Shown here: positions 42,285 to 51,105 of the stretch, piece after piece
Layout: the number at the start of each line of letters is the position of its first letter
Position numbering within the stretch: position 1 is the first letter of the stretch
NCBI GenBank assembly: GCA_964605235.1
Contig: CAZSBB010000013.1
Location: 62,001-126,000, forward strand
Source of the DNA: CAZSBB01 sp964605235
GTDB taxonomy: Bacteria > Planctomycetota > Phycisphaerae > Phycisphaerales > Phycisphaeraceae
DNA length: 64,000 nucleotides
Reading direction: 5' to 3'
Position numbers and translations under genes: made by a program
The notes under the pieces: model-generated
Seen by the model: the letters and a program-made list of their open reading frames with translations, nothing else
The model's database searches: none
What the model was told of the DNA's origin: nothing

Positions 42285-43550
42285 TCTTCTTGTCTGACAA
42301 GGACTTATGGAAATATTCCGCAAGTTCTCGAAGACACCGGAATTAGGGTCGTCGGCCACGCCGGCGGCCCTTTTTTCATTCTGGTCATTTCCACCCGTTT
42401 CGTGCGCCTTCTGCTGCGCCTGGCGCTGCGCGCTGACAGCGGCTTGGGCGCTGGCTTTGGCGGCACGCTCGAATAGCTCATCGGGTACGTCGTTGGCGTA
42501 GTGTCGGCCGCTGATGATGATGCCGTGGCCGATCCACTTGCTGACCGCGTATTGGGGGAACTCCATCGCCCATTGCTTTTCGCAGGACTGGCGCAGGGTC
42601 TGCCACAATCGCTTCCATGGCTCCACGCCGGCCCGCTTCCAGATGGCGCGCTCTTGGCGAATAACCGCGCCCTTGCCGGTAATCGTGACCAGATGGGGCT
42701 GGTCAGCTTCCGCAACCGCGAAACGATCTTCCAGCAGCGCCATCAGCTTGGGCGTAATCGGGATGATGCGCTGCTCGTGCCCGGCATGATGCTCGGTCTT
42801 GGGGGAGTGAACCGTCAACCGGGCATGCTCAAAGTCCACGTCGGCCCATGTCAACAGATGCGATTCGCTGGGGATGCGCAGGCCGGCGTACCGCGCCAAG
42901 CCGAACAGCAACCGCCAATGCGCGTTGGGGCAGGCGTCGATAATGCGGTCGATTTCATCCGGCGTCACATAGCGCGAATACTTGCTGGCGGTGGGTCCCG
43001 CCTTGAGCATGACAAAGGGATTCTCAGTAATCAGCTTCCGCTGAACTGCCGCCGCCAGCATCGTCTTGGCGTTGCCGCAGTGGGTCTTGACCGCCGCTTC
43101 GCTCAGCTTCAGGCCCTTGAGGAATTGCCGCCAGTCGGCCGCGTCCTGAAGCGTGAGCTTGCGCAAATCCTTGCCATGGTCAAAGAACGCCAGCAGCTTC
43201 ACCTTGGTCTGCCCCAGCTTGCGCAGGCTTTCAGGTTTCAGGTCGCCCTTGCGCTCGGCCAAATGCTGGTCCAGCCAGCCTTGCAGCGTCACGTTGACAC
43301 GGGGCTGCACCAAACCCACGCGGGCCAACTTGTCATGCAGGCGGTCGTCAACGCTGACCAACCAGCGCGACGTATTATCGCGCGGGGCGTGGTGGTTGGC
43401 TGCTGCCGATGCCAAATCCTCCACGCGCACTTTCACCGACTCGGCATAGCGCAGCAGCGTCTTGCCCAGAGTGATGGTCTGCATCTTGCCGTTGCCGTCG
43501 GTGAAGCTGATGAAGCGGCTGCCGTTCTGTCGAGTAGTTACGCTCGCCAT
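42210..43550 (-). CDS. int: Tyrosine recombinase (island integrase), C-terminus encoded across attL
   Basis: This is a 446-residue site-specific recombinase. The N-terminal part includes a DNA-binding arm (MASVTTRQNGSRFISFTDGN) and a SAM-like core-binding domain (about 105-190). The catalytic domain shows the first Arg in LARYAGLRIPSESHLLTW, the second Arg in QTLRQSCEKQW (the usual His two residues before it is replaced by Gln), the His in KWIGHG and the Tyr in SGRHYANDVP. The start at 43550 has AAGGGG upstream. The frame continues through the att core (WSRGELNPRP) and ends with 14 residues antisense to ssrA. A 61-codon in-frame alternative end lies at the other island end (56516-56702). Confidence 0.92.
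   Translation of the reverse strand: MASVTTRQNGSRFISFTDGNGKMQTITLGKTLLRYAESVKVRVEDLASAAANHHAPRDNTSRWLVSVDDRLHDKLARVGLVQPRVNVTLQGWLDQHLAERKGDLKPESLRKLGQTKVKLLAFFDHGKDLRKLTLQDAADWRQFLKGLKLSEAAVKTHCGNAKTMLAAAVQRKLITENPFVMLKAGPTASKYSRYVTPDEIDRIIDACPNAHWRLLFGLARYAGLRIPSESHLLTWADVDFEHARLTVHSPKTEHHAGHEQRIIPITPKLMALLEDRFAVAEADQPHLVTITGKGAVIRQERAIWKRAGVEPWKRLWQTLRQSCEKQWAMEFPQYAVSKWIGHGIIISGRHYANDVPDELFERAAKASAQAAVSAQRQAQQKAHETGGNDQNEKRAAGVADDPNSGVFENLRNISISPCQTRRWSRGELNPRPVMAGASPLHAYSWL
42256..42285. mobile_element. attL: 30-bp core of the ssrA-integrated island
   Basis: These 30 bases are identical to 56703-56732. They comprise the T-arm and acceptor 3' strand of tmRNA plus one following base, a classic target of tyrosine recombinases. 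Integration here rebuilds an intact ssrA. Confidence 0.92.
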
Positions 43551-43552
43551 GG

Positions 43553-43813
43553 TTAGTTCCCCTTCCGGCTGGCTTGGGCGGCTGTGCGGCTTTGGCTCCG
43601 CTTGCTGCGCTTGGGTTTGACGATGATTTCCAGGTCCAGGCAGTCGGCCAGCAGTTCGATGGATTCCACCGACAGGCCCTTGGTCCCGGCCATCAGTTCG
43701 GATAGCTGGCCTTGTGAAATGCGGGTTTCCTGCCATATCTGATAGCGGCTCTTGTCGCTGGCGGCAATGGCTTGTCGGATTTGCTCGTAAAGGGTTGGCA
43801 TGGTGGCAAGCAT
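43553..43813 (-). CDS. Small XRE-like helix-turn-helix protein
   Basis: This protein of about 86 residues has an HTH of the Cro/XRE type (SRYQIWQETRISQGQLSELM, then GLSVESIELLADCLDLEI) and a basic C-terminal tail (KPKRSKRSQSRTAAQASRKG). It ends 2 bases before the integrase start, so the two are co-transcribed, and it probably regulates excision or the island promoter. The ORF could start as far up as 44104, overlapping the DUF3987 gene, but only the last 86 or so residues look like a real protein. The ATG at 43801 is an alternative. Confidence 0.8.
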   Translation of the reverse strand: MLATMPTLYEQIRQAIAASDKSRYQIWQETRISQGQLSELMAGTKGLSVESIELLADCLDLEIIVKPKRSKRSQSRTAAQASRKGN

Positions 43814-43958
43814 AACCTTAACTTCTCCAATGGTGAAGTAGAATCCTGATTCCGACACTGACAAAACTGACGAAACCTCAGCAACCGCATGACTGTGCGG
43901 GATTGTCATTGCCGCGCTGGTGGTTCTGTCAGCCGGCGGCACGGGTCCTTCCAACGCC

Positions 43959-45848
43959 TCAAGCTGCATCATGCGAACCGGGAACAGCCCCGGAGTGCAT
44001 TTGAATCGTTCTGCCCAAAGGGCCATTGAGCATGAAGCAGTGGGACGGTCGGCCACCCCTCGGCCCCGGTGGGGTGAATGCCCATTGTCCTGCGCCGGCT
44101 TCAACCAGCTTGGCTAGTTCCGCTTCGGCAACCTCGGCCGATGGATGCGAGCGCGTCCGCTGCCATTCCCGCACTGTCACCGATCCACCCTTGCGCTGGA
44201 TAAGGTCAACAAGTTGCCGCTGCTGGCGGGTGTCATGCCCTTCGGCCAGCATCGCATAAACGCGCCCGGCTTCATGGGCAAACCAACGGGACAGCTTGAC
44301 GCCGGCGTCAACGCTTACGGCTTCAATGGCTTCTATGCCGTGGCTTTCGCTGTCGGTCGTGACTTGTCGGACCAGATGATGGATCAACGCAAACCGGGCT
44401 GCGTAGCCTTCCAGCTTCGCCCAGGCTGCCGCCAAGTCGCCACATAGACCATCGGCCTCAGCGTTGTGTTTGTTGTAGAACTTGATCCATGCCTGTTTGC
44501 CGGCTGGTGTCAGCGTCACCAGCACTGGCTGGGGTTCTCCATCAGCGTTGACCTCCGGGGCCAAGTCGTGCAGAGCATCGAAGATGGCTGCCAGGGCGGT
44601 TTCGGCTGACGGGTCGATGTCGGCATCGTTCCAAACCTTCGGCCAGCGTGGCGGCATGGCCAGCAACAGACGCGCCAACAAACCGTTGTCCCGGTGTTCC
44701 TGTCCAACGTAGCGGGCGAGGATGCCCGGCTGAATGCCGCCGATGATCGACACCGCCGCGCGGGGTACATAGAGGGTTCCGCTGGTCTTGCGGTCCACAA
44801 CCAAAGGCTGTGCCCGGTGAGTTTCCAGCCACTTGGCAACCTCGCCGCCTTGCCCCTTGGCGCTGTAGCGGTCAAAGTGCAACCAGCCCGACAGCTCATC
44901 CCGCAACACGAGCAGGCCGCGCGGGTTGTCCTGTAGCAGCATCGCCAGGGCTTCGATGGTGATGTCATCCGTCAGCCAGCGTTCGCAGATCGGCGGCTCT
45001 GGCGCGGCTGGTGGATCGCCGTTGCCTTTGGCTTTCCTCCAAGCGTTCAAGTCTCTTTCGTGGTTCTGGCGCTGGATGTCGTAAGCCCGTAGGGCACAGG
45101 CGTGCTCGCGCAGGGCTTGGCCTTGGCGCTCCCGCACCACGCGCAGCGCCAGGTCCAGGGCTGGACTTTTCATGGACCCGGATTCGCCGATGATCGCCCC
45201 CCACAAAACCGCCGGCTCGGTCCAGCCGCGCTTAATCTGAACCCGCCGACTGTTGCCGATCGCCGAAGCGAAACCCACCAGCAGCGGCAGCGCGATGTAG
45301 GACGGATCGCAACCGATGACTTTGTACCGCAACTGCACCAGCGCCGTCTCAGGGAACAGCGCTTCGCCCAGCATGTTGCGGAGGATCTCCGTCGCGGTCA
45401 GGAAACCACCTGTTCCGTCGTCGACATTGGTTCTCACGGTTCCCGCCAGAATCTGCCGCGCCACGGTCGCCATGGTGCTGAACGGAGTTGCGTCATCACT
45501 CATCGCCAGCGCTGCCGGCGCCAACTGCTCGTAAGCCTCGCCCAGGGTTTGAATCGACTGGCGCCAGCGCTGCTCACAGGCGGCTTCGAGTTGCCGAAAG
45601 GCCGGCTCCAGTTCACCGAGATTCAGCGCCTCGTCCCGGTGCATTTGTTCGTGCAACCGCGCTGCGATGGCATCTGCGAGCGCCTCAGCGTCAGGCAACA
45701 CATCCTGAGCCAGACGCCCTGCGGCATCCAGGCGTCCTTCAGTGACAAAGGCATCCATTGCCGCCAGAATCGCGGCGATCTGCGCTTGCGCAGCTTCCAA
45801 CCGGTCAATCAAGGCCAGCACGTCTGCGGGAGTCCTAGTGGCATTCAT
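43959..45848 (-). CDS. DUF3987 domain protein (primase/helicase-like ATPase)
   Basis: This 629-residue protein has an N-terminal helical, coiled-coil-prone segment (about 1-120). A RecA-like ATPase core of the DUF3987 family follows, with Walker-A-like IIGESGSMKSPALDLA (about 217-232, with Met where Gly usually precedes Lys), Walker-B-like RGLLVLRDELSGWL (about 310), and VSIIGGIQPGILARYVGQ. A winged-helix-like C-terminus ends it (RKGGSVTVREWQRTRSHPSA). DUF3987 proteins are frequent in integrative elements and phages, beside primases and integrases. A role in element replication or maintenance is inferred. The divergence of Walker A may affect activity. Confidence 0.82.
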   Translation of the reverse strand: MNATRTPADVLALIDRLEAAQAQIAAILAAMDAFVTEGRLDAAGRLAQDVLPDAEALADAIAARLHEQMHRDEALNLGELEPAFRQLEAACEQRWRQSIQTLGEAYEQLAPAALAMSDDATPFSTMATVARQILAGTVRTNVDDGTGGFLTATEILRNMLGEALFPETALVQLRYKVIGCDPSYIALPLLVGFASAIGNSRRVQIKRGWTEPAVLWGAIIGESGSMKSPALDLALRVVRERQGQALREHACALRAYDIQRQNHERDLNAWRKAKGNGDPPAAPEPPICERWLTDDITIEALAMLLQDNPRGLLVLRDELSGWLHFDRYSAKGQGGEVAKWLETHRAQPLVVDRKTSGTLYVPRAAVSIIGGIQPGILARYVGQEHRDNGLLARLLLAMPPRWPKVWNDADIDPSAETALAAIFDALHDLAPEVNADGEPQPVLVTLTPAGKQAWIKFYNKHNAEADGLCGDLAAAWAKLEGYAARFALIHHLVRQVTTDSESHGIEAIEAVSVDAGVKLSRWFAHEAGRVYAMLAEGHDTRQQRQLVDLIQRKGGSVTVREWQRTRSHPSAEVAEAELAKLVEAGAGQWAFTPPGPRGGRPSHCFMLNGPLGRTIQMHSGAVPGSHDAA

Positions 45849-45908
45849 ACTTACAACTCCGGGAGCGTCGAGATGTGTGATGCCGATATTTTCGAACGAC
45901 TTGCAGGA

Positions 45909-48887
45909 TCAAGCCGCGCCTTCCTGATAGGTCACCCCGAAGATCGTGTCCGCCAGCCATTTCTTGAAGCCGGGGTTGTCACTGAATTGTCTGAACAGCT
46001 CCGTGTGGTCGGCCAGCATGCCGATGACCACCTTCTGCAGCGCCCGGTCGTGCTCCAGCCGTGCCGCCGCCTTGTCGCTGTTCTTCATGGCGTTTTGGTA
46101 CGCCTTGTCGGCCGCGACCTTGCCGGGGATTTCCTCGGCGATCACCTGGCGGATGCGGTCGGCGTCCTTCCAGTCGATGTTGCCGAACTGGTCGTTGAAC
46201 GCCTTGATGATGTTGCTCAGGCGCTCCAACTCCGGCTCGGGCTTGCGCCCGCCGCCGCTGGTGGGCACGGGGCCGACCTCGCCATCCTCGTCGGCCAAGG
46301 TCAGCTTCAGTGTCTCCTTCACCTCGTTGCGGTAGCTGTCCATGTCGATGGCTTCGAGAATGCCCTTCGACAGGTCTTCCTCGACCGGGGCCGGCAGCTT
46401 GGGCACGAGGAAGTTCAGGAAGATCGACAGCTCTTCCCAGTCGCGGCTGGTGTACGGCAGGATCGACGCGAGGAACTGGTAAGTCCGCACAAACGCCTTG
46501 GCCTTGCCCTTGAAGTCGACCTGCCCGTCCTCGTCGAGGTCGCTGTTGTAGACCGCCACGCAGGCGTCAAGGATCGGGTCCAGCTTGTCGCGGTCCGTGC
46601 CGCCGAGGAACAGTTCGACCAACTGCCGCACCTGCTCAGGCGCGTAGACCTGATAGCCATCCAGCGTCCCCTTGAGGTCGTGCAGCTTGTTCGGGTCGGT
46701 CTCTTCGCTGAGCACTGTCGTGCGGTAGTAGTCGGCGAACGCCATCGTGATCGTGTCCGCGTCGTTCATGAAGTCGAGCACGAACGTGTCGGTCTTCTGC
46801 GGGTGCGCCCGGTTCAACCGCGACAGTGTCTGCACCGCCTTGATGCCCGAAAGCTGCTTGTCCACGTACATCGTGTGCAGCAGCGGCTCGTCGTAGCCGG
46901 TCTGGAACTTGTCCGCCACAATCAGGAACCGATACGGGTCCTGCTGGAGCTTCTTCTCAATCTGAGCGCTGGGGAATCCGTTGAGCGTCGCCTCGGTCAC
47001 CTGCCGCCCGCCGCCCCCGGAATGGTCCTCGTGCTCGCCGGAGAAGGCCACGATGGCTTTGTATGGGCTCTTGCGCTCTGTCAGGTACGCCGACACCGCG
47101 TGGAAGTACTGGATCGCCCGCTGAATGCCGCTGCAAATCACCATCGCCCGCGCTTGGCCGCCGATCTTTCGCCGTGCGATCACCTGCTCGTGGAAGTGGT
47201 CCACCATGATCTCGGCCTTCTGCCGTATCGCATGGCCGTGGCTCTCGACATACCACCGCAGCTTCTTACTGGCTTTCTTGGTGTCGTACTCCGGATCATC
47301 CTCCACGGTCTTCATCAGCCGGTAGTAGCTCTCCACCGGCGTGTAGTTGGCCAGCACGTCCAGGATGAACCCCTCCTGGATCGCCTGCTTCATCGTGTAG
47401 CTGTGGAACGGCTTGTGGCGGACCTTGTCCCCGTCCGGCACGGGCTCGCCAAACATCTCCAGCGTCTTGTTCTTCGGCGTGGCCGTGAAGGCGAAGTAGC
47501 TGGCGTTGCCCAGCATCTTCCGCGCATCCATGATCCGGTAGATCTGATCCTCGTAGTCTTCCTCTTCGCCCTCGCCTCCGTTCTCTGCCAGCGCAATGTT
47601 CATCTTCGCCGACGTGCGTCCGCCCTGGCTGGAGTGCGCTTCGTCGATGATGATGGCGAACCGGCGACCCCGATGCTCATCGCCGATCTCGTCCAGGATG
47701 AACGGGAACTTCTGCACGGTCGAGATGATGATCTTCTTGCCGTCACGCAGGAACCGTCGCAGGTCGCCACTGCGATCGGCGTGGCCGACGGTCGCCGACA
47801 CCTGAGCGAAGCCTCGGATGGTGTCCTTGATCTGCTTATCCAACACCCGGCGGTCGGTGACCACAATCACAGAATCGAACAGCGCTGCACCGCTGCCGCC
47901 GGCGCTCAAGCCCACCAACTGGTGCGCCAACCATGCAATGGAGTTGCTCTTGCCGCTGCCCGCCGAGTGCTGGATCAGATACCGCTTGCCCACGCCGTTC
48001 GCCTGGGTGTCAGCCAGCAGCCGGCGCACCACGTCAAGCTGGTGGTAGCGTGGGAAAACCTGCTTCGGCTTCCTGCGGCCCTTATCGTCCTTCTCGTCCA
48101 GCACCTGGGCATAATTCTCGATGATGTCCGTCAGGCTGGGTTTGGTCAGCGTCTGTTCCCACAGGTATGCCGTCTTGAGCCCATGCGGGTTTGGCGGGTT
48201 GCCCGCGCCGTCGTTGACGCCCTGGTTGAACGGCAGGAACCATGAGTCCTTGCCCTTGAGGTGCGTACACATCCGCACTTCCTGGTCGTCCACCGCAAAA
48301 TGCACCATGCATCGGCCAAACTGAAAAAGCAGTTCCTTCGGGTCACGATCACGCCTGTACTGCTGCACCGCGTCCGCCACAGTCTGCTTGGTCAGGCGGT
48401 TCTTGAGCTCAAACGTCGCCACCGGCAAACCATTGATAAACACACCCAAATCCAGGGCGAGTCGTGTTTCGTCCTTGCTGTACCGCAGTTGCCGGGTGAC
48501 GGAGAAGATGTTCGCCGCGAATCGCTCCTCGGCCTTGGTGTTGCCGGGGGTCGGCGTGCCGTAGAACAGGTCCAGGTGGATCGGGCCGTGCTTGATGCCG
48601 CCACGGAGCACGTCGATCACGCCGCGCTTGGCGATCTCGCCTTGGAGACGGTGAAGAAACTGCATCCGCTTGGGCCCACCGTCCCCGGAAGAATCAGCCT
48701 CGCCCAGCCCCAGCGCCTCGGCTGTCTCTGGCTGGGTCGCGCTGACGAACGCCTGAAGCTGCGCCAAGTCCACAGCGTGGTCGCGGTCGTAATCCTCGCT
48801 GCGGCCCTGCACGTAACCGGCATGGCTCACCAGCGAATCGATGATCAGGGTCTCCAGGCCCTTTTCGGATGTGTCAGTCGTGCTCAA
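45909..48887 (-). CDS. hsdR: Type I restriction enzyme R subunit
   Basis: HsdR translocates DNA and cuts it when the site is unmethylated. The 992-residue protein has the N-terminal nuclease core (LALDLGVFINGLPVATFELK with Asp and the E-x-K, about 140-160), then a two-RecA superfamily 2 motor with Walker A QHSAGSGKSNSIAWL (about 305), DEAH box IIIDEAHSSQGG (about 415), motif III FAFTATPKNK and motif VI AVQTLSRLNRAHP. The C-terminal helical domain binds the methylase complex. It overlaps the CBS-like gene by 4 bases, so it is the last gene of the hsd operon. No disruption is visible. Confidence 0.95.
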   Translation of the reverse strand: MSTTDTSEKGLETLIIDSLVSHAGYVQGRSEDYDRDHAVDLAQLQAFVSATQPETAEALGLGEADSSGDGGPKRMQFLHRLQGEIAKRGVIDVLRGGIKHGPIHLDLFYGTPTPGNTKAEERFAANIFSVTRQLRYSKDETRLALDLGVFINGLPVATFELKNRLTKQTVADAVQQYRRDRDPKELLFQFGRCMVHFAVDDQEVRMCTHLKGKDSWFLPFNQGVNDGAGNPPNPHGLKTAYLWEQTLTKPSLTDIIENYAQVLDEKDDKGRRKPKQVFPRYHQLDVVRRLLADTQANGVGKRYLIQHSAGSGKSNSIAWLAHQLVGLSAGGSGAALFDSVIVVTDRRVLDKQIKDTIRGFAQVSATVGHADRSGDLRRFLRDGKKIIISTVQKFPFILDEIGDEHRGRRFAIIIDEAHSSQGGRTSAKMNIALAENGGEGEEEDYEDQIYRIMDARKMLGNASYFAFTATPKNKTLEMFGEPVPDGDKVRHKPFHSYTMKQAIQEGFILDVLANYTPVESYYRLMKTVEDDPEYDTKKASKKLRWYVESHGHAIRQKAEIMVDHFHEQVIARRKIGGQARAMVICSGIQRAIQYFHAVSAYLTERKSPYKAIVAFSGEHEDHSGGGGRQVTEATLNGFPSAQIEKKLQQDPYRFLIVADKFQTGYDEPLLHTMYVDKQLSGIKAVQTLSRLNRAHPQKTDTFVLDFMNDADTITMAFADYYRTTVLSEETDPNKLHDLKGTLDGYQVYAPEQVRQLVELFLGGTDRDKLDPILDACVAVYNSDLDEDGQVDFKGKAKAFVRTYQFLASILPYTSRDWEELSIFLNFLVPKLPAPVEEDLSKGILEAIDMDSYRNEVKETLKLTLADEDGEVGPVPTSGGGRKPEPELERLSNIIKAFNDQFGNIDWKDADRIRQVIAEEIPGKVAADKAYQNAMKNSDKAAARLEHDRALQKVVIGMLADHTELFRQFSDNPGFKKWLADTIFGVTYQEGAA

Positions 48888-49708
48888 AGTGCTGCCCCCT
48901 CACCTGCATCATCTGCGCTGGCAGAACCAGCCATTTGCCGAGTGATCTGTTCAATCTTGATGAACAGCGAGCATATCTGCCCCCAGTCCGTGCCCTCACT
49001 AGGGTCTTGCGCATGGGCCAGATTGTCTCTGAGTGTCTGCACGCTGCCGAAGAACTCGCTCGCCTCTACCTTGGAGGAGAAGCCCCACTTGGTCCACTCG
49101 TTGCCCTTTAACAGAATCCCTGCTTTGTCACACAACTGCAGGCAATCGGCCATGTCAATGTCTTGGCCCTTCTTGCGACGTTCCGCATGAAGCGCCTCGG
49201 CGGCTTTGATGCGCCCTTGACCAAGCAATGAAGCCCACTGTCCCGCAGGATGTACTTGGCGAATCCTGGCCAGCATCGCCATCTCCATCAGTGACACAGC
49301 CGCAAACAGCATGAGCCTGACGGGTTGCTTCTGCAGGTCGGCAGCGGTCACGATCCCCTCGACCCCGCTCCGACCCAACACAAAAAGGCGTTTACGCTCG
49401 CACAGCGCGGGCAGACACTGGTAGATAGGCGCGTAAGACGACACCAAGTCCTGGATTTCGAATGACTGTGCGTACTGGCAGCAGGAGCCATCCTTCAGGT
49501 CCTGCCGGGTCAGGTAGGCAGACGTCGGGGCGGAATCATCTTGGCGCATGCCCATCACATCCCAGTTGCGGGTTTTCATCTCCTCCGCAACCTCTGTTGC
49601 GTTCGCCGCAGCCAGTACGGATGTCAAGGGCTCAGCAATCAACTCGACGGCGAGAGAGTCTTCCCACAGCCGTTGGAGAATCGTCAGGTTGGTTTGAATG
49701 TCCTTCAT
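48884..49708 (-). CDS. CBS-domain-like protein embedded in the hsd operon
   Basis: This 274-residue protein of unknown function sits between hsdS and hsdR with 4-base overlaps on both sides. The N-terminal half contains a CBS-like pair; the clearest part is CERKRLFVLGRSGVEGIVTAADLQ. The second half is helical (PVRLMLFAAVSLMEMAMLARIRQ) and ends with a block resembling HEPN/DUF4145-type helices (ASEFFGSVQTLRDNLAHAQD). CBS domains bind adenine nucleotides, so it might sense nucleotide state and tune restriction, for example during phage infection. That is inference. Confidence 0.7.
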   Translation of the reverse strand: MKDIQTNLTILQRLWEDSLAVELIAEPLTSVLAAANATEVAEEMKTRNWDVMGMRQDDSAPTSAYLTRQDLKDGSCCQYAQSFEIQDLVSSYAPIYQCLPALCERKRLFVLGRSGVEGIVTAADLQKQPVRLMLFAAVSLMEMAMLARIRQVHPAGQWASLLGQGRIKAAEALHAERRKKGQDIDMADCLQLCDKAGILLKGNEWTKWGFSSKVEASEFFGSVQTLRDNLAHAQDPSEGTDWGQICSLFIKIEQITRQMAGSASADDAGEGAAL

Positions 49709-51105
49709 GACTCTTCGGCCTCCTCGACAAGTTCGGGCTCATCGTCCCCCAGCGTCTCTTCGTCGTCGATGCCTTCGTCGATCTGTTCGTCGGCTGGGAG
49801 CGGCTCGGACAGCGCGAGGCCGCGCACGTCCACCTTGCCGGTCACCACGTCGGTAATCAGCCGTGTGCGGTATTCGCAGATCAGGTCGATCTCGCATTCG
49901 GACGTTCTGATTGCTTGCTGCAGTGCCCGTGTTTCGGCATCTATGGTTACCACAATAGCCTGCTGTTCCTCCAACGGCGGTACCGGACTGGGGATCTGTT
50001 TGAAGTTGTCCCAGTAGGTTCTGTTGCGGTCCGAGACAATACCTCTAGACTCCCGGTTCACCGCCCCCATATACTGCGGGGTTCGAAACAGGTACTCAAA
50101 AAACCGCGGGCAACCAACCCTGGTTGGCGTCGCGACAACATAGGCAGGACTCACCAAGCCATCCACCGGAACAGCGCCGACAGCTCCCTGCCACAGCCTC
50201 ATCATGTTGTAAGCAATATCACCGACGAGTGCTTTCCGGTACTTGGTCCTGTCCTCGATAGTGCGCTTCGGTCGGCCGCGTTCATCGACCTCTTCGCCGA
50301 TCTTCACGCCTGTTCGAAGCGAAACGACAAGGAGGGGCAAGTCGGGCTCTCCCGCTTCAATACGCTCTCGGAACAACACCTTGTTCCGCCAAATGTTCCA
50401 ATGCACCGGGATGTCGCCGAGCCAGTCGATGCCGGAGGGTTTGAGGGGGGCGTTGGGGTCGAGGCCGCGGGTGACGGCCCGGTTGATGATGGCCTGCTTC
50501 TGCTCGTTCAACACCTCAATCAGCCGCCGCCGATTGCGGATGAACCGGCGGACCTTCGCCGCGTTCGCGTCGAGGTAGTCGGCGATGGCCTTCTGCTCGT
50601 CCGGGGGCGGGATGGGCACCGGCTGATTGCCGAAGGTATCAAATCGGAAGTCTGTTGAGCGTTCACGAATGCCTCGTGCAAGAGCCAGTATCCATGCCGA
50701 CCGCGCCATTTCTCGGACGAGATAGGCGTAGTAGCGATTATCGACTTCGATCCCTGGCTTGGTTGTACAAACCGCATACACGGGGGTGCTCTTACCGTCT
50801 GAGTCAGAGATGCCTACTGCCCCGGCGAATGCGTCCATCGCATGTATTACCAGATCACCCTTGCGTACACCTTGATAGCCGATCTCCTTGAGCGAGTTGG
50901 TGAACCCAAGTTCCCGTCGTTTCTTTCGCAATGTCACAGTGCCATCGCGGAAGCAGGTAACGACTTCGTCTTGTTCACGTATCGGACGTGACATCTGCTG
51001 GTAGAGCCACTTGGCCCGCTCCATGTCCCAATGCGCCGGAACCTTGCCCAGCCACGGCAAGCCGGAGTCCTTGTACTCGGGATAGGGCCGCAGGTCGTTT
51101 TTCAC
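49705..51105 (-). CDS. hsdS: Type I restriction enzyme specificity subunit
   Basis: HsdS recognises the bipartite DNA target for both methylation and cutting. The 466-residue protein contains two target-recognition domains in the usual tandem layout. The first begins after the conserved start SGLPWLGKVPAHWDMERAKW, and the second after SGIDWLGDIPVHWNIWRNKV (about 220). Each is followed by a long helix with the repeat PPDEQKAIADYLDANAAKVR and PLEEQQAIVVTIDAETRALQ. The C-terminus is acidic (DEQIDEGIDDEETLGDDEPE). It overlaps fic and the CBS-like gene by 4 bases. Confidence 0.95.
   Translation of the reverse strand: MKNDLRPYPEYKDSGLPWLGKVPAHWDMERAKWLYQQMSRPIREQDEVVTCFRDGTVTLRKKRRELGFTNSLKEIGYQGVRKGDLVIHAMDAFAGAVGISDSDGKSTPVYAVCTTKPGIEVDNRYYAYLVREMARSAWILALARGIRERSTDFRFDTFGNQPVPIPPPDEQKAIADYLDANAAKVRRFIRNRRRLIEVLNEQKQAIINRAVTRGLDPNAPLKPSGIDWLGDIPVHWNIWRNKVLFRERIEAGEPDLPLLVVSLRTGVKIGEEVDERGRPKRTIEDRTKYRKALVGDIAYNMMRLWQGAVGAVPVDGLVSPAYVVATPTRVGCPRFFEYLFRTPQYMGAVNRESRGIVSDRNRTYWDNFKQIPSPVPPLEEQQAIVVTIDAETRALQQAIRTSECEIDLICEYRTRLITDVVTGKVDVRGLALSEPLPADEQIDEGIDDEETLGDDEPELVEEAEES

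Noticed and set aside
45102..48245. Plus-strand ORF of 1,047 codons
   Set aside because: It is antisense to hsdR and the DUF3987 gene and has no domain-like segments.
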